A DNA stretch of 64,000 nt, taken from NCBI RefSeq assembly GCF_003610895.1, contig NZ_MCAS01000034.1:124001-188000 (forward strand), written 5' to 3'. The translations under genes were made by a program, and so were the position numbers. This stretch comes from Paraburkholderia fungorum. Its GTDB lineage: Bacteria > Pseudomonadota > Gammaproteobacteria > Burkholderiales > Burkholderiaceae. The notes under the pieces are model-generated. The model was not told the DNA's origin, searched no databases, and saw only the letters and a program-made list of their open reading frames with translations. This document shows positions 1 to 10,308 of this stretch, piece by piece (within the stretch, counting starts at the first letter, position 1; each line of letters opens with the position of its first letter).

Positions 1-126
1 TACGTCGCATTCATTCCGCAGAAGCGGCTGGGGATCGTCATTCTTGCCAACAGGAATTTCCCTATCGAGGAGCGGGTAAGCGTTGCATACCGGATTCTCA
101 CGTCGCTCGCCAACGACAGGCAATGA
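1..126 (+). CDS. Class C (AmpC-type) beta-lactamase / serine hydrolase, C-terminal end only
   Basis: An open frame enters from the left edge and stops with TGA at 124-126, giving the last 41 residues. The segment YVAFIPQKRLGIVILANRNFP followed by EERV and an amphipathic end matches the C-terminal helix and strand of class C beta-lactamases and related S12 serine hydrolases, where a GIV-hLANR motif precedes the final helix. The catalytic SxxK, YxN and KTG motifs lie outside the window, so penicillin-binding or esterase relatives cannot be excluded. The next gene starts 15 bases downstream on the same strand, so co-transcription is plausible. Confidence 0.7.
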   Translation, partial: YVAFIPQKRLGIVILANRNFPIEERVSVAYRILTSLANDRQ

Positions 127-141
127 CCAGGACCCTCTTCC

Positions 142-543
142 ATGAAAAGTGCTCGCTGCCTTCCTTTTCTCCTTCTAGCGCTCATGTGCGTTCAATCTGC
201 CGAAGCTGCGGATAGCGCACCGGCGGCGAAAGACACCGTCGTGTTGCAACGGGTTCCAGTTCCCGGAACAGATCGCGAAATGGGCATGGGCATTGCCGAA
301 TTTCCGCCGAACGCGTCAAAGCCGTCGCACAAGGCGACTGGTCCCGAGCTTGCGTACGTGCTTGAGGGGGAGGTCACGGTGCAGGTCGACGGTCAACCCA
401 CACGGGTCGTTCATGCGGGCGAGAGCTACCGGATGCCGGCCGGCGTGGTCCACGTCACGACGGCGGGACCAGAAGGTGCGAAGGTTATTGCGACCTGGGC
501 GTGGGTGCCGGGAAAGCCGTTCAATATTCGTGTGCCGAAGTGA
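142..543 (+). CDS. Secreted cupin-domain protein
   Basis: This is a 133-residue protein. Residues 1-22 are a typical signal peptide (basic start, hydrophobic core, cleavage after SAEA), so it should act in the periplasm. Residues about 55-120 form a cupin_2 barrel: a conserved His-containing strand, the core LAYVLEGEVTVQVDG, then GESYRMPAGVVH carrying the second metal-type histidine. No catalytic function can be assigned; small secreted cupins of this kind are usually uncharacterised. It starts 15 bases after the beta-lactamase stop and may share its transcript. Confidence 0.8.
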   Translation: MKSARCLPFLLLALMCVQSAEAADSAPAAKDTVVLQRVPVPGTDREMGMGIAEFPPNASKPSHKATGPELAYVLEGEVTVQVDGQPTRVVHAGESYRMPAGVVHVTTAGPEGAKVIATWAWVPGKPFNIRVPK

Positions 544-647
544 CTTGCGAGCTTGAGGACGACAGGGCTTTTCGTTGCGAGACCGAAGACGTATCGTTCC
601 TTGTGCAAACCGCTGTTATCGAACGTAGTCCTTAAGGAGAGCAAGCG

Positions 648-1130
648 ATGAGCCGCCCGGATTTCATCAAACACTGGACCGAACTGGAAGAACCGGATGC
701 GCATTCCTATCGCGGCGATACCGAGAAAATGGCGCTCGACGCGCCGCTTTCCGCTGCACTCGGCATTACGCGTATCGGCATTCATCACGTTAGGCTCCTG
801 CCCGGCCGGCGCACGTCCTATCCGCACGCGGAAAGCACCGAGCAGGAGTTTGTGTACGTGCTCGAAGGCAAGCCCGATGTCTGGATCGACGGTGTGCTGC
901 ATTCCATTGCGGAAGGCGATTCCGTCGCATTTCCGGCCGGCACCGGCATTTGCCACACCTTCATCAACAATACGAAAGACGAAGTCAGGCTGATGGTAAT
1001 CGGCGAACGTCCACGCGACGACAACCGCATTCGTTACCCGCTCAACGAGGCGCACGAACGGACTCGCGCCGACCGCTGGCTGGACTGGCCTGCGAGGCCG
1101 CTCGGGGACCATGACGGGATGCCGGACTGA
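648..1130 (+). CDS. Cytoplasmic cupin-domain protein (COG3837-like)
   Basis: This 160-residue protein has no signal peptide. A strong ribosome binding site (AAGGAGA, 634-640) sits before the ATG at 648. The central region (about 50-130) is a cupin barrel: SYPHAESTEQEFVYVLEGKP supplies the first metal-ligand cluster (His, Glu), and FPAGTGICHTFINN supplies the late histidine. The C-terminus (about 120-160) carries an RPRDDNRIRYP segment often seen in COG3837-type cupins. The biochemical role is unknown. It is unrelated at sequence level to the secreted cupin just upstream, apart from the shared fold. Confidence 0.8.
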   Translation: MSRPDFIKHWTELEEPDAHSYRGDTEKMALDAPLSAALGITRIGIHHVRLLPGRRTSYPHAESTEQEFVYVLEGKPDVWIDGVLHSIAEGDSVAFPAGTGICHTFINNTKDEVRLMVIGERPRDDNRIRYPLNEAHERTRADRWLDWPARPLGDHDGMPD

Positions 1131-1270
1131 AGCTTGCGCGGGTGCCTGTTTCGGTTGATGTCCGGAGCGCCCGCCTGCAAATATTGGCGATTCAGGCTAG
1201 GCTACCCCTTGGGCCGTTCCGGCGTCGTTCCGGGGCGGCCGTGCCACAGGTTATTCCCGTCAGGAAAGTC

Positions 1271-1912
1271 ATGAAACAACAGCTAACCATCGATTTTGTC
1301 TCCGATATCGCCTGCCCGTGGTGTGCAATCGGCCTGTCTTCGCTTGAGCTTGCGCTATCGCGCTTAAGCGATTCGGTCGACGCCCAGGTAACGGTGCATC
1401 CCTTCGAACTGAATCCGGACATGGGACCGGACGGCGAGGCCATTGTCGATTATCTAGGCAAGAAATACGGCCGCACGCCGGCGCAGATCGCCGAAACGCA
1501 AGCCATGATCCGCGAACGTGGCGCGAGTGTCGGTTTTGACTTCGGCGCGCGCACGCACGTCTACAACACCTTCGACGCGCACCGCCTGCTGCATTGGGCC
1601 GGTCTCGAAGGCAAGCAGTTGCCGCTCAAACTGGCGCTGCTGCGGGCCTATCATTCCGAAGGCAAGGACCCGAGCAATCACGAAGTCCTGGTCGAAGCGG
1701 CCCAATCCGTGGGGCTCGACGCCGGCCAGGCCAATGAGGTGCTGCGTAGCGGTGCCTATGCCGACGAGGTTCGCGCGGAAGAACGGGAATATCAGGCCAA
1801 GGGCATTCAGTCCGTGCCGGCGATTATCTTTAACGGCCGCTATCTGGTGAGCGGCGGTCAGCCCGTGGAAACCTTCGAGCAGGTGATTCAGCAGATTCTG
1901 GCCGAAGCGTAA
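1271..1912 (+). CDS. DsbA-family (FrnE-like) oxidoreductase
   Basis: The protein is 213 residues from the ATG at 1271. The frame is open further upstream, but residues of the family begin with MKQQLTIDFVSDIACPWC, so this start is preferred. The thioredoxin-fold active site CPWC lies at about residues 14-17, a typical DsbA/FrnE CxxC. The rest is the all-helical insertion followed by the cis-Pro loop GIQSVPAIIFNGRYLVSGGQ. There is no signal peptide, so it should be a cytoplasmic 2-hydroxychromene-isomerase/FrnE-type disulfide oxidoreductase rather than a periplasmic DsbA. It stands alone between the cupins and the sugar transporter. Confidence 0.88.
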   Translation: MKQQLTIDFVSDIACPWCAIGLSSLELALSRLSDSVDAQVTVHPFELNPDMGPDGEAIVDYLGKKYGRTPAQIAETQAMIRERGASVGFDFGARTHVYNTFDAHRLLHWAGLEGKQLPLKLALLRAYHSEGKDPSNHEVLVEAAQSVGLDAGQANEVLRSGAYADEVRAEEREYQAKGIQSVPAIIFNGRYLVSGGQPVETFEQVIQQILAEA

Positions 1913-2305
1913 CCGGGCCTTCCCGCGCTCGATGCGTCGTGGATCATCGCCCTTGGGCCGCTTCCCGCCTGGCATGGCCGGCAGCGGAGCGGCCCGGAAT
2001 GAACACGAGGACGGACGCAAAAACAGACATCAAACCGAGCGCCAAATAGTGGGAAACTGGCGCGCGTACCGTTCGTACCCGATATTAGGGAATGCCTAAT
2101 TGAGCCGCCGCCATTGAGCGGCGTAAAATCGTCGCACATCGATTTGAGGGCACCAGGCAATGTGTCTGGCTTCTCGTTGCGATTTCGGCCGCGATCTCTG
2201 TGGCACTAACCGGCGGCGCCCGGCGCGGCGGCGTCCACGGCTTTTTCGACCCGCTCCTCCCCATGCGGCCGGCGGCGCTCGCGGCATTGCCGCGCGATCC
2301 GCGTC
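1913..2305. other. Non-coding stretch upstream of the sugar ABC operon
   Basis: About 390 bases without a supported gene. The antisense frame that covers part of it is a high-GC shadow with no recognisable protein features. The promoter of the sugar transporter operon should lie here, but I cannot point to a convincing -35/-10 pair or operator. Confidence 0.5.
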
Positions 2306-3817
<1,512 letters not shown>

Positions 3818-3836
3818 GCCTCGAGAGGTCTATTTC

Positions 3837-4862
3837 ATGACACTGCCATCGGATACGCCGGCGCTGGGTAACAAGGAAAGGCCCTCGGGCCTCAGAGCCC
3901 GCGTCTTCGCGCCGACCGCTCTGCAAAAGCTGCTGGCCTTCGGGAGCCTGATCCTCCTGCTGGTCTTTTTCAGCTTTGCCTCTCCCGCGTTCATGCAGAT
4001 GGACAACATGCTGGGGATTTTGCAGGCGACGGCGGTCAACGGCGTACTGGCGATTGCCTGCACGTTCGTCATCATCACCGGCGGCATCGATTTGTCCGTC
4101 GGCACCTTGATGACTTTCACGGCGGTGATTTGCGGCGTGTTTCTGACTTATTGGCATTTGCCGATGTGGACCGGCGTCGTAGCCGCGATTGGGACGGGGG
4201 CGATCTGCGGGACGATTTCGGGCACCCTCACGGCGAAAATGAAAATACCGCCGTTCATTGCCACCCTGGGCATGATGCTGCTGCTCAAGGGCCTCTCGCT
4301 CGTCGTCTCGGCCGACAAGCCGATCTATTTCAGCGACACCGAGAACTTCTACCGGATCTCGCAGGATTCGCTGATCGGCTACGTGCTGCCGAGCTTGCCG
4401 GTGCCGAACGCGGTTCTGATCCTGTTTTTTCTCGCGATCGTGAGTTCGATCACGCTTAACCGTACGGCACTCGGCCGCTACACTTTTGCGCTCGGCAGCA
4501 ACGAAGAAGCCGTGCGGCTTTCCGGCGTGAATGTCGATCGCTGGAAAATCGCGATTTACGGCCTCGCCGGCGCCATTTGCGGCGTCGCCGGGTTGCTGAT
4601 CGCCTCGCGCCTGAATTCGGCCCAGCCGGCGCTTGGCCAGGGCTACGAACTCGAAGCGATCGCCGCGGTGGTTATCGGCGGGACCTCGCTGAGCGGCGGC
4701 GCGGGCACGATTCTGGGCACGATTATCGGCGCGTTCATCATGAGTGTGCTGACCAACGGTCTGCGCATCATGTCCGTCGCACAGGAATGGCAGATCGTGG
4801 TGACCGGCCTCATCATCATTCTCGCGGTCTATGCCGATATCTTGCGGCGCAAGAAAAGCTGA
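3837..4862 (+). CDS. Sugar ABC transporter permease (RbsC type)
   Basis: A 341-residue inner-membrane permease with about eight to ten hydrophobic segments. It has the CUT2/BPD_transp_2 hallmarks: FVIITGGIDLSVGTLM after the second helix, KIPPFIATLGMM, and AAVVIGGTSLSGGAGTILGT near the C-terminus. It probably forms a homodimer coupled to the double ATPase encoded 19 bases upstream and receives sugar from the binding protein encoded downstream. Gene order ATPase-permease-binding protein is one of the standard CUT2 arrangements. Confidence 0.95.
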   Translation: MTLPSDTPALGNKERPSGLRARVFAPTALQKLLAFGSLILLLVFFSFASPAFMQMDNMLGILQATAVNGVLAIACTFVIITGGIDLSVGTLMTFTAVICGVFLTYWHLPMWTGVVAAIGTGAICGTISGTLTAKMKIPPFIATLGMMLLLKGLSLVVSADKPIYFSDTENFYRISQDSLIGYVLPSLPVPNAVLILFFLAIVSSITLNRTALGRYTFALGSNEEAVRLSGVNVDRWKIAIYGLAGAICGVAGLLIASRLNSAQPALGQGYELEAIAAVVIGGTSLSGGAGTILGTIIGAFIMSVLTNGLRIMSVAQEWQIVVTGLIIILAVYADILRRKKS

Positions 4863-4974
4863 CAAAGGCGAACACCACGCCGGACAGGATCAAAGATCAA
4901 GAATCAAGAAAAGGGAGCGCCAGAGGCTCCCCCAACGGCTGAAGCTCGATGGCCCACTTAGGAGGAGAAACCCC

Positions 4975-5916
4975 ATGTTGAAAAGAAGACTAATCAGTGT
5001 CGTGGTCGGCGTTGGCGCGCTCGTTGGCGGGGCGGGTGTCGCGTACGCGCAGGACACCTACATTCCGCTGATTTCGAAAGGCTTCCAGCACCAGTTCTGG
5101 CAGGCCGTCAAAGCCGGCGCGGAGCAGTCGGCCAAGGAGCATAACGTCAGGATCACCTTCGAGGGTCCGGAAACCGAGGCCATGGTCGACAAGCAGATCG
5201 ACATGCTCTCGGCGGCGCTCGCCAAGAAGCCCCAGGCGCTCGGCATTGCCGCGCTCGATAGCAAGGCGGCCATTCCGCTGTTGAAGCGCGCGCAGGCCGC
5301 CAAAATACCTGTCATCGCCTTCGACTCCGGCGTCGACAGCGACATTCCGCTCACTACCTGCGCGACCGACAACGTTGCTGCGGCCGCGCTCGCCGCCGAC
5401 AAGATGGCCGCGGCGATCGGCGATGCGGGCGAGGTGGGGCTGGTCGTGCACGATCAGACGAGCCGCACCGGTATCGATCGCCGCGACGGCTTCCTGAACG
5501 AGATGAAAGCAAAGCATCCGAACATCAAAATCGTCTCGGTCCAGTATGGCGGCGGCGACCATCTGAAGTCCGCGGAAATCGCCAAGACGATGATCCAGGC
5601 CAATCCCAATCTCAAGGGCATTTTCGGCGCGAATGAAGGCTCGGCGGAAGGGGCCGCGATCGGCGTGAAGGAGTCCGGCAAGAAGCTCGTTCTGATCGGC
5701 TACGACTCCGGCAAGGAGCAAAAGGACGACATCAATTCCGGCCTGATGTATGGCGCTATCACGCAGAACCCGATCGGCATCGGCAAATGCGTGGTCGACT
5801 CCGCAGTGAAGGCGCTGAAGGGCGAGAAGCTGCCGAAGAAAGTCGACACGGGCTTCTACTGGTACGACAAGAGCAATATGAGCGATCCCAAGATCGCCGC
5901 CGTGCTCTACGACTGA
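4975..5916 (+). CDS. Sugar ABC transporter periplasmic binding protein
   Basis: A 313-residue protein. The start at 4975 is chosen because AGGAGGAG (4960-4967) lies just ahead of it and it opens a clean signal peptide (MLKRRLISVVVGVGALVGG, cleavage near AYA-QD). The mature part is a peripla_BP_4 ribose-type two-lobe protein: IPLISKGFQHQFWQAVKAGA, then DSKAAIPLLKRAQAAKIPVI, then NLKGIFGANEGSAEGAA. It should capture the sugar for the permease. The specificity is unproven; the adjacent FucD gene makes L-fucose or a close relative the best guess. Confidence 0.93.
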   Translation: MLKRRLISVVVGVGALVGGAGVAYAQDTYIPLISKGFQHQFWQAVKAGAEQSAKEHNVRITFEGPETEAMVDKQIDMLSAALAKKPQALGIAALDSKAAIPLLKRAQAAKIPVIAFDSGVDSDIPLTTCATDNVAAAALAADKMAAAIGDAGEVGLVVHDQTSRTGIDRRDGFLNEMKAKHPNIKIVSVQYGGGDHLKSAEIAKTMIQANPNLKGIFGANEGSAEGAAIGVKESGKKLVLIGYDSGKEQKDDINSGLMYGAITQNPIGIGKCVVDSAVKALKGEKLPKKVDTGFYWYDKSNMSDPKIAAVLYD

Positions 5917-5939
5917 CCTTCGCCGCGAGGCGCGAAGAC

Positions 5940-5972
5940 AGAAGAGGCGGCGCGATGCTTCCTCTTCTTTTT
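5940..5972 (+). terminator. Intrinsic terminator after the sugar-binding protein gene
   Basis: The arms AGAAGAGG (5940-5947) and CCTCTTCT (5961-5968) form a perfect 8-bp stem with a 13-base loop, followed directly by a T-rich run. It lies 24 bases after the stop and would attenuate or end transcription before the dehydratase gene. Confidence 0.7.
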
Positions 5973-6091
5973 CTGCCCTGCACTGCTGCACGGAGGGAGA
6001 AGGTAGCCGCAAAGAGGCCGGTTGAGCACAGGCCGCAGCGCTCTTTGCTCTTAGGCTGAAGTCGATCGCTGTCGAACAGGAGAGTGTTCAG

Positions 6092-7390
6092 ATGCCCACG
6101 ATCACGAAGCTGTCCGTCCGGGACATCCGGTTTCCAACCTCGCGTTCACTCGACGGCTCCGATGCGATGAACGCAGCACCAGATTACTCCGCCACCTACG
6201 TGACGCTCGAAACCGATTCGCCGAACGGGCTCACAGGCCACGGCCTCACGTTCACGATCGGCCGCGGCAACGAAATTTGCGTGACGGCGGTGCAGGCGCT
6301 TGCCCCACTGATCGTCGGCAAAACGCTCGAGGATATCGCCGCGAACATGGGCGCTTTCTGGCGCATGCTGACTTCGGATAGCCAACTGCGCTGGATCGGT
6401 CCGGACAAGGGCGCTATTCATCTGGCGACGGCGGCGCTCGTGAATGCGGCCTGGGACCTGTGGGCCAAAGCGGAAGGCAAGCCGGTGTGGAAGCTGCTCG
6501 TCGACATGAGCCCCGAAGAACTCGTGCGTTGCCTCGACTTCCGCTATGTGACCGACGCGATCACGCCGCAGGAAGCCATCGCCATGTTGCACCGTCATGC
6601 CGGAACCCGGGGCGAGCGTGAAAAGGAGATGCTGGCGCGCGGCTATCCGGCCTACACGACGTCGGCCGGCTGGCTCGGCTATGACGACGACAAGATTCGC
6701 CGGCTCGCGCGGGAAGGGGTCGCGCAGGGCTGGACGCACTTCAAGCAGAAAGTGGGCGGCAATCTTGAAGAGGACATGCGCCGGGCTCGTATCCTGCGCG
6801 AGGAAATCGGCGAGAACCTGAAGCTGATGATGGACGCGAACCAGGTGTGGGACGTCGATGAGGCGATCGCGAACATGCGGCGCCTCGCGCAGTTCGATCC
6901 GTGGTGGATCGAGGAACCTACAAGTCCCGACGATATTCTTGGTCACGCGGCGATCCGGCAGCGGATTCGGCCCATCGGCGTCGCGACTGGCGAGCACTGC
7001 CATAACCGGGTGATGTTCAAGCAGTTGCTGCAGGCGCAGGCCATCGACTTCTGTCAGGTCGATAGCTGCCGCCTGGGCGGTCTGAACGAGGTGATCGTCG
7101 TGCTGCTGATGGCGGCGAAATTTGGCGTGCCGGTGTGCCCGCATGCGGGCGGCGTCGGCTTGTGCGAATACGTGCAGCACATTTCACTGTTCGACTATAT
7201 CTGCGTATCGGCGTCGCTCGAAAACCGGGTGCTCGAATACGTGGATCATTTGCACGAGCATTTTGTCGATCCGGTTGTGATTCGAAACGGCCGTTATATG
7301 CCGCCACAACGCGCCGGTTACAGCATCGAAATGCATGCGGCGTCGCTCGATCAATATGACTTTCCCGATGGGCCGGCCTGGCGGGTATGA
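6092..7390 (+). CDS. fucD: L-fuconate dehydratase
   Basis: A 432-residue enolase-superfamily protein that dehydrates L-fuconate to 2-keto-3-deoxy-L-fuconate in the non-phosphorylating L-fucose pathway. All catalytic positions described for the Xanthomonas enzyme fall at the same numbers here: K218 and K220 in THFKQKVGG, metal ligands D248 (MMDAN), E274 (WWIEEP) and E301 (ATGEH), and the general acid/base H351 (CPHAGG). The N-terminal capping domain (about 1-110) is full length. It follows the sugar ABC operon on the same strand with a terminator between them. The other pathway enzymes are not in this window. Confidence 0.93.
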   Translation: MPTITKLSVRDIRFPTSRSLDGSDAMNAAPDYSATYVTLETDSPNGLTGHGLTFTIGRGNEICVTAVQALAPLIVGKTLEDIAANMGAFWRMLTSDSQLRWIGPDKGAIHLATAALVNAAWDLWAKAEGKPVWKLLVDMSPEELVRCLDFRYVTDAITPQEAIAMLHRHAGTRGEREKEMLARGYPAYTTSAGWLGYDDDKIRRLAREGVAQGWTHFKQKVGGNLEEDMRRARILREEIGENLKLMMDANQVWDVDEAIANMRRLAQFDPWWIEEPTSPDDILGHAAIRQRIRPIGVATGEHCHNRVMFKQLLQAQAIDFCQVDSCRLGGLNEVIVVLLMAAKFGVPVCPHAGGVGLCEYVQHISLFDYICVSASLENRVLEYVDHLHEHFVDPVVIRNGRYMPPQRAGYSIEMHAASLDQYDFPDGPAWRV

Positions 7391-7696
7391 GAGAGTGCGC
7401 GCAGGTGCCTTTTTTCTTCTATTCGATGCCTGTCTCCTGCGCATACCCGCGCGCGCCGCGCTCGTCACCCTTCTGATTAGCAGGGTACGTTGGGCACGCT
7501 GTTTCAGGTAGCATCGGCTCCAATATATGGGTTCGATTGTGTCGTCGGCGGTGTTGGCCGCGCGCTCGTTGAACCACAAAAACTAGAAGCCGGAAACCTG
7601 AGAGAACCCAATGAGAGCCCGGAAAATGCGTGCAAAACCGGCGGGCTCCGCATGAGAAAAACCATTCGGCAATACCCATGCTTGCATGATTGGCGG
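7391..7696. other. Intergenic stretch, nothing recognised
   Basis: About 300 bases between the convergent fucD and PAS-LuxR genes. Short frames exist but none has family-like composition or a ribosome binding site. It contains a T-rich patch just after the fucD stop (7410-7420) that could help termination. Confidence 0.4.
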
Positions 7697-7742
7697 GCAC
7701 GGTTCGCTCGCGAGCGCTTCTTGCGCGCGGGAAGAGCCGTGC
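7697..7742 (-). terminator. Hairpin immediately after the PAS-LuxR gene
   Basis: GCACGG (7697-7702) pairs with CCGTGC (7737-7742), enclosing the self-complementary CGCTCGCGAGCG. The structure abuts the regulator's stop codon on the minus strand. There is no clear U-tract, so it may be a weak or Rho-assisted terminator. Confidence 0.4.
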
Positions 7743-8345
7743 TTACCTGTCTTGGGGTGGGGCGAAGCCGTTGGAGAGATGTTTGAGCCACAGGCTCATC
7801 AAGCCTGCCCGTCCCCGCACGCCATATTTGCGGAAAATCCCGGTGATATAGGAATGGGTGGTAGAGGCGGCGAGACCAAGCCGCTCGGCGATCTGTTTTT
7901 CAGTCGCCTCGGTCAGCAGCAGTTCAACCACCTTGCGTTCGTACGGCGCAAGGACGGACAAGAGTGATGCGGGCGTGGCCTCGCGTCGGCGGAGTTCGGT
8001 CACGTCGCGGGCTACGCCGACGCGCAGTCGCTCATGCTCCAGCCAGCGCGCTGACCAGGTCACGTAGACGTCGTTGCCATTCTTATGACGATAGCGATTC
8101 TCAAAGCCTACCCGTTTGCGGCCGGCTAATACTTCCTTGGCTTCCCGGCGCGTGGCGTCCTGATCGGCCGCGACCACGAAATCGATGATGAACTGATCGA
8201 CGAAATCGCCCGGTGCGTAGCCGAATATATCTTCACACGCGGGACTGGCGTGCCGTATCCGACCTTGTTCGCTCACGAGGAAGATTGCGTCAGGCGAAAA
8301 ATCTGCGGCAGTGATGACAAGGTCTTCGATGAGTTCGCTTTTCAT
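7743..8345 (-). CDS. PAS-domain LuxR-type transcriptional regulator
   Basis: A 200-residue protein starting at MKSELIEDL (ATG at 8345); the longer upstream frame has no family features. Residues about 15-125 are a PAS/PAC sensor: SPDAIFLVSEQGRIRHASPA, then ENRYRHKNGNDVYV, then VGVARDVTELRRRE. Residues about 135-195 are a LuxR/GerE helix-turn-helix: LAPYERKVVELLLTEATEKQ, then IAERLGLAASTTHSYITGIF, then RKYGV. There is no receiver domain, so this is a single-protein sensor-regulator rather than a two-component partner. The signal and targets are unknown. Confidence 0.88.
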   Translation of the reverse strand: MKSELIEDLVITAADFSPDAIFLVSEQGRIRHASPACEDIFGYAPGDFVDQFIIDFVVAADQDATRREAKEVLAGRKRVGFENRYRHKNGNDVYVTWSARWLEHERLRVGVARDVTELRRREATPASLLSVLAPYERKVVELLLTEATEKQIAERLGLAASTTHSYITGIFRKYGVRGRAGLMSLWLKHLSNGFAPPQDR

Positions 8346-8583
8346 GGCCGTGTGCTGACTGACTCCTGCGTCTGCGAATTGCGCTTTTTGAGGCCCCTCA
8401 CGTGATGCTTGAGAGATGGAAAGCAGACAGAAAGCAGGCAGGGTTGCTGAAACAGCGTAGTGTGACAAAAGTACACGGTCAATTTTGCCTGATATGCAGG
8501 CGAATCCGTTCCGACACTGAAAAAATTTCCAACCGAACAAACGAACTGCGCGTCGGCGACGGCGCGCAGCTGTGCCGGTGTCG

Positions 8584-9030
8584 TCAATCGGGGATCACGG
8601 GTTCGACCAGCTTGGCCAGCTGGGCGAGCGACTCCTGCCAGCCGAGGTAGCACATTTCCACGGGAATGACCTCGGGCACGCCCTCTTGCACGATGGAGAG
8701 TTCCGTTCCGCAGACCACCTGCTGCAATGAAACGGTCACATGCATCTGGCCGGGCAGGCCGGGGTTGTCGAATCGGTCCGTGTAGCGGATCTTCTCGAAC
8801 GGCACCAGTTCGAGGTACTCGCCGCCGAACGAATGACCATGGCCGGTGCCGAAATTACGGAAGGACATCTCATGGGTGCCGCCGACGCGGGCATCCATGT
8901 GATGGACCTGGCAGGTGAACCCGTAGGGCGGGAGCCACTTTGCTATCGCATCGGGTTCGAGAAAGGCCCGATAGATGCGCTCGGGCGTAGCGCGCAAGAC
9001 GCGTTGGAGACGGACTGTACCGGTAGTCAT
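8584..9030 (-). CDS. AHSA1/SRPBCC-domain protein
   Basis: A 148-residue protein starting at MTTGTVRLQRVLRATPERIY. The N-terminal strand, the PDAIAKWLPPYGFTC segment and the ending LGWQESLAQLAKLVEPVIPD are characteristic of the Activator-of-Hsp90-ATPase-like SRPBCC fold, a hydrophobic-pocket domain widespread in bacteria. No catalytic residues are defined for this subgroup. It is on the same strand as the hydrolase encoded upstream at 9180-9881, 149 bases away, and may be co-transcribed with it. Confidence 0.87.
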   Translation of the reverse strand: MTTGTVRLQRVLRATPERIYRAFLEPDAIAKWLPPYGFTCQVHHMDARVGGTHEMSFRNFGTGHGHSFGGEYLELVPFEKIRYTDRFDNPGLPGQMHVTVSLQQVVCGTELSIVQEGVPEVIPVEMCYLGWQESLAQLAKLVEPVIPD

Positions 9031-9179
9031 GATGTGCCTGCCTTTCACTGGAGGGGTTGAACATACCCCAACGACGCTTCGGCAACACCGGTCTCGACAC
9101 CGGTGAAGACCAGGAAAAACCCGTAGGCGCCAATGCGTTTTGCCCGCTACCGATGGGTCACAGACGCTTCACAGATGCG

Positions 9180-9881
9180 TCACAGACTCTTCACGGCCTC
9201 GGTCGCGGCCTCGTCGATCAGGGCCGTCACTTCGGCAGGCTTCGATGCAAGCGAGGCATGGCTGGCCGCGAGCGTGATGACTTTCCTCGCACCCAGCCGC
9301 GCTGACATCCTCGCCTCGTTCTCCGGCGAGATCATCCTGTCTTCGCTTGAAATCTGGTACCACGACGGCTTCTTTTTCCATGCGGGCGCCGTGATCGTGT
9401 TGCCAAACGTGCTGGCAAGCGGCGCCTTCTGTGTCACAGCCATGACCAGACCTTCTTCCGGCGTGAGATCCTGGCAGAAGCTCTCATGAAATTTCTCTGG
9501 TTTGACCCACAGATAGCCGTCGCTGTCCGGGGCGAGATTGGCTGCGGCAACGGGAGGGCTTTCCTGCGTAATGCCGCCGGGGCTTTCGCCGGCATCGGGT
9601 GCGAACGCCGCGATGTAGACCAGTCCGACGACGTTTGGAAGATCGCCCGCTTCGGTGATGACCGCGCCGCCATATGAATGACCGACGAGCAGCACGGGAC
9701 CGTTGACCTGTGCAACCATCTTCCGGGTTCGCTCGGCGTCGTCCGCAAGCGAGGTCAATGGCATTTCGACCGCGCGTATCGACGTATATCCCTTGCGTGA
9801 CAATTCGATGATCACTTTGCTCCAATGCGCGGCGCCGCCCCAAAAGCCATGCACGAGGACGACCGTAGGTTTGTTGCTCAT
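9180..9881 (-). CDS. Alpha/beta hydrolase
   Basis: A 233-residue protein from the ATG at 9881 (MSNKPTVVLVHGFWGGAAHW). It has the oxyanion-hole HG motif (LVHGFWGG), the nucleophile elbow LVGHSYGGAV with the catalytic serine, and a C-terminal histidine in LAASHASLAS. These features and the length match the EstC / methylesterase-like group. There is no signal peptide. The physiological substrate cannot be read from sequence. Confidence 0.88.
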   Translation of the reverse strand: MSNKPTVVLVHGFWGGAAHWSKVIIELSRKGYTSIRAVEMPLTSLADDAERTRKMVAQVNGPVLLVGHSYGGAVITEAGDLPNVVGLVYIAAFAPDAGESPGGITQESPPVAAANLAPDSDGYLWVKPEKFHESFCQDLTPEEGLVMAVTQKAPLASTFGNTITAPAWKKKPSWYQISSEDRMISPENEARMSARLGARKVITLAASHASLASKPAEVTALIDEAATEAVKSL

Positions 9882-10006
9882 AGTGTGACTCCGGGTTTCA
9901 TATCCACAAAGACATCCCACCGGTTGTCGTTGCCTCATGCGATCCGCCGGCGCTTCGGATCACACGTAGAAAGCCGCAGTGGTATGCAGCGCCCGCGGAC
10001 GGTTAG

Positions 10007-10204
10007 AGCGAGCTGATCGACGGGCAGCGCCTCGTATTTCCTTGGACCGACGGCGACCTGCCCTACGAGTATTGGGCGAAAAATTCCGGTTTGCTAAGGC
10101 TGAGATGCCAAAAGATCGACCCGCCGTCTGGCTGGACGGGATGGCTGCATTCCTGGCATGAGACGGTCTCCCTTGGTCCTGAAGGTGATGCTTCAGGCCA
10201 CTAG
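10007..10204 (+). other. Possible gene remnant (open frame without start)
   Basis: This 65-codon stretch between in-frame stops has no ATG, yet it encodes a protein-like sequence rich in Trp, Tyr and Pro (LVFPWTDGDLPYEYWAKNSG). It lies in the 430-base gap between the hydrolase and the HTH gene. It may be the tail of a decayed gene or a chance frame in GC-rich DNA. I do not recognise a family. Confidence 0.2.
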
Positions 10205-10212
10205 AAGGGATG

Positions 10213-10241
10213 TTGACTGGAGCAAAAAATATCTCTAATGT
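10213..10241 (+). promoter_or_regulatory. Sigma-70-type promoter of the HTH/hydrolase/DUF4180 operon
   Basis: TTGACT (10213-10218) and TAATGT (10236-10241) are separated by exactly 17 bases, close to the consensus -35/-10. The region is distinctly AT-rich against its surroundings and lies about 70 bases ahead of the HTH gene start. Confidence 0.65.
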
Positions 10242-10276
10242 TCCTTATTTATCATAATAAAGGGAGCATTAAGGAA
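10241..10276. promoter_or_regulatory. Inverted repeat overlapping the start site, candidate operator
   Basis: TTCCTTA (10241-10247) and TAAGGAA (10270-10276) are perfect complements separated by 22 bases. An inner imperfect pair CCTTATTT / AATAAAGG lies between them. The repeat begins at the end of the -10 box, where a repressor would block initiation. The HTH protein encoded directly downstream is the natural candidate binder. Confidence 0.45.
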
Positions 10277-10308
10277 TATGTGCATCCTTATTCGTTTGGT
10301 CTATCGCC

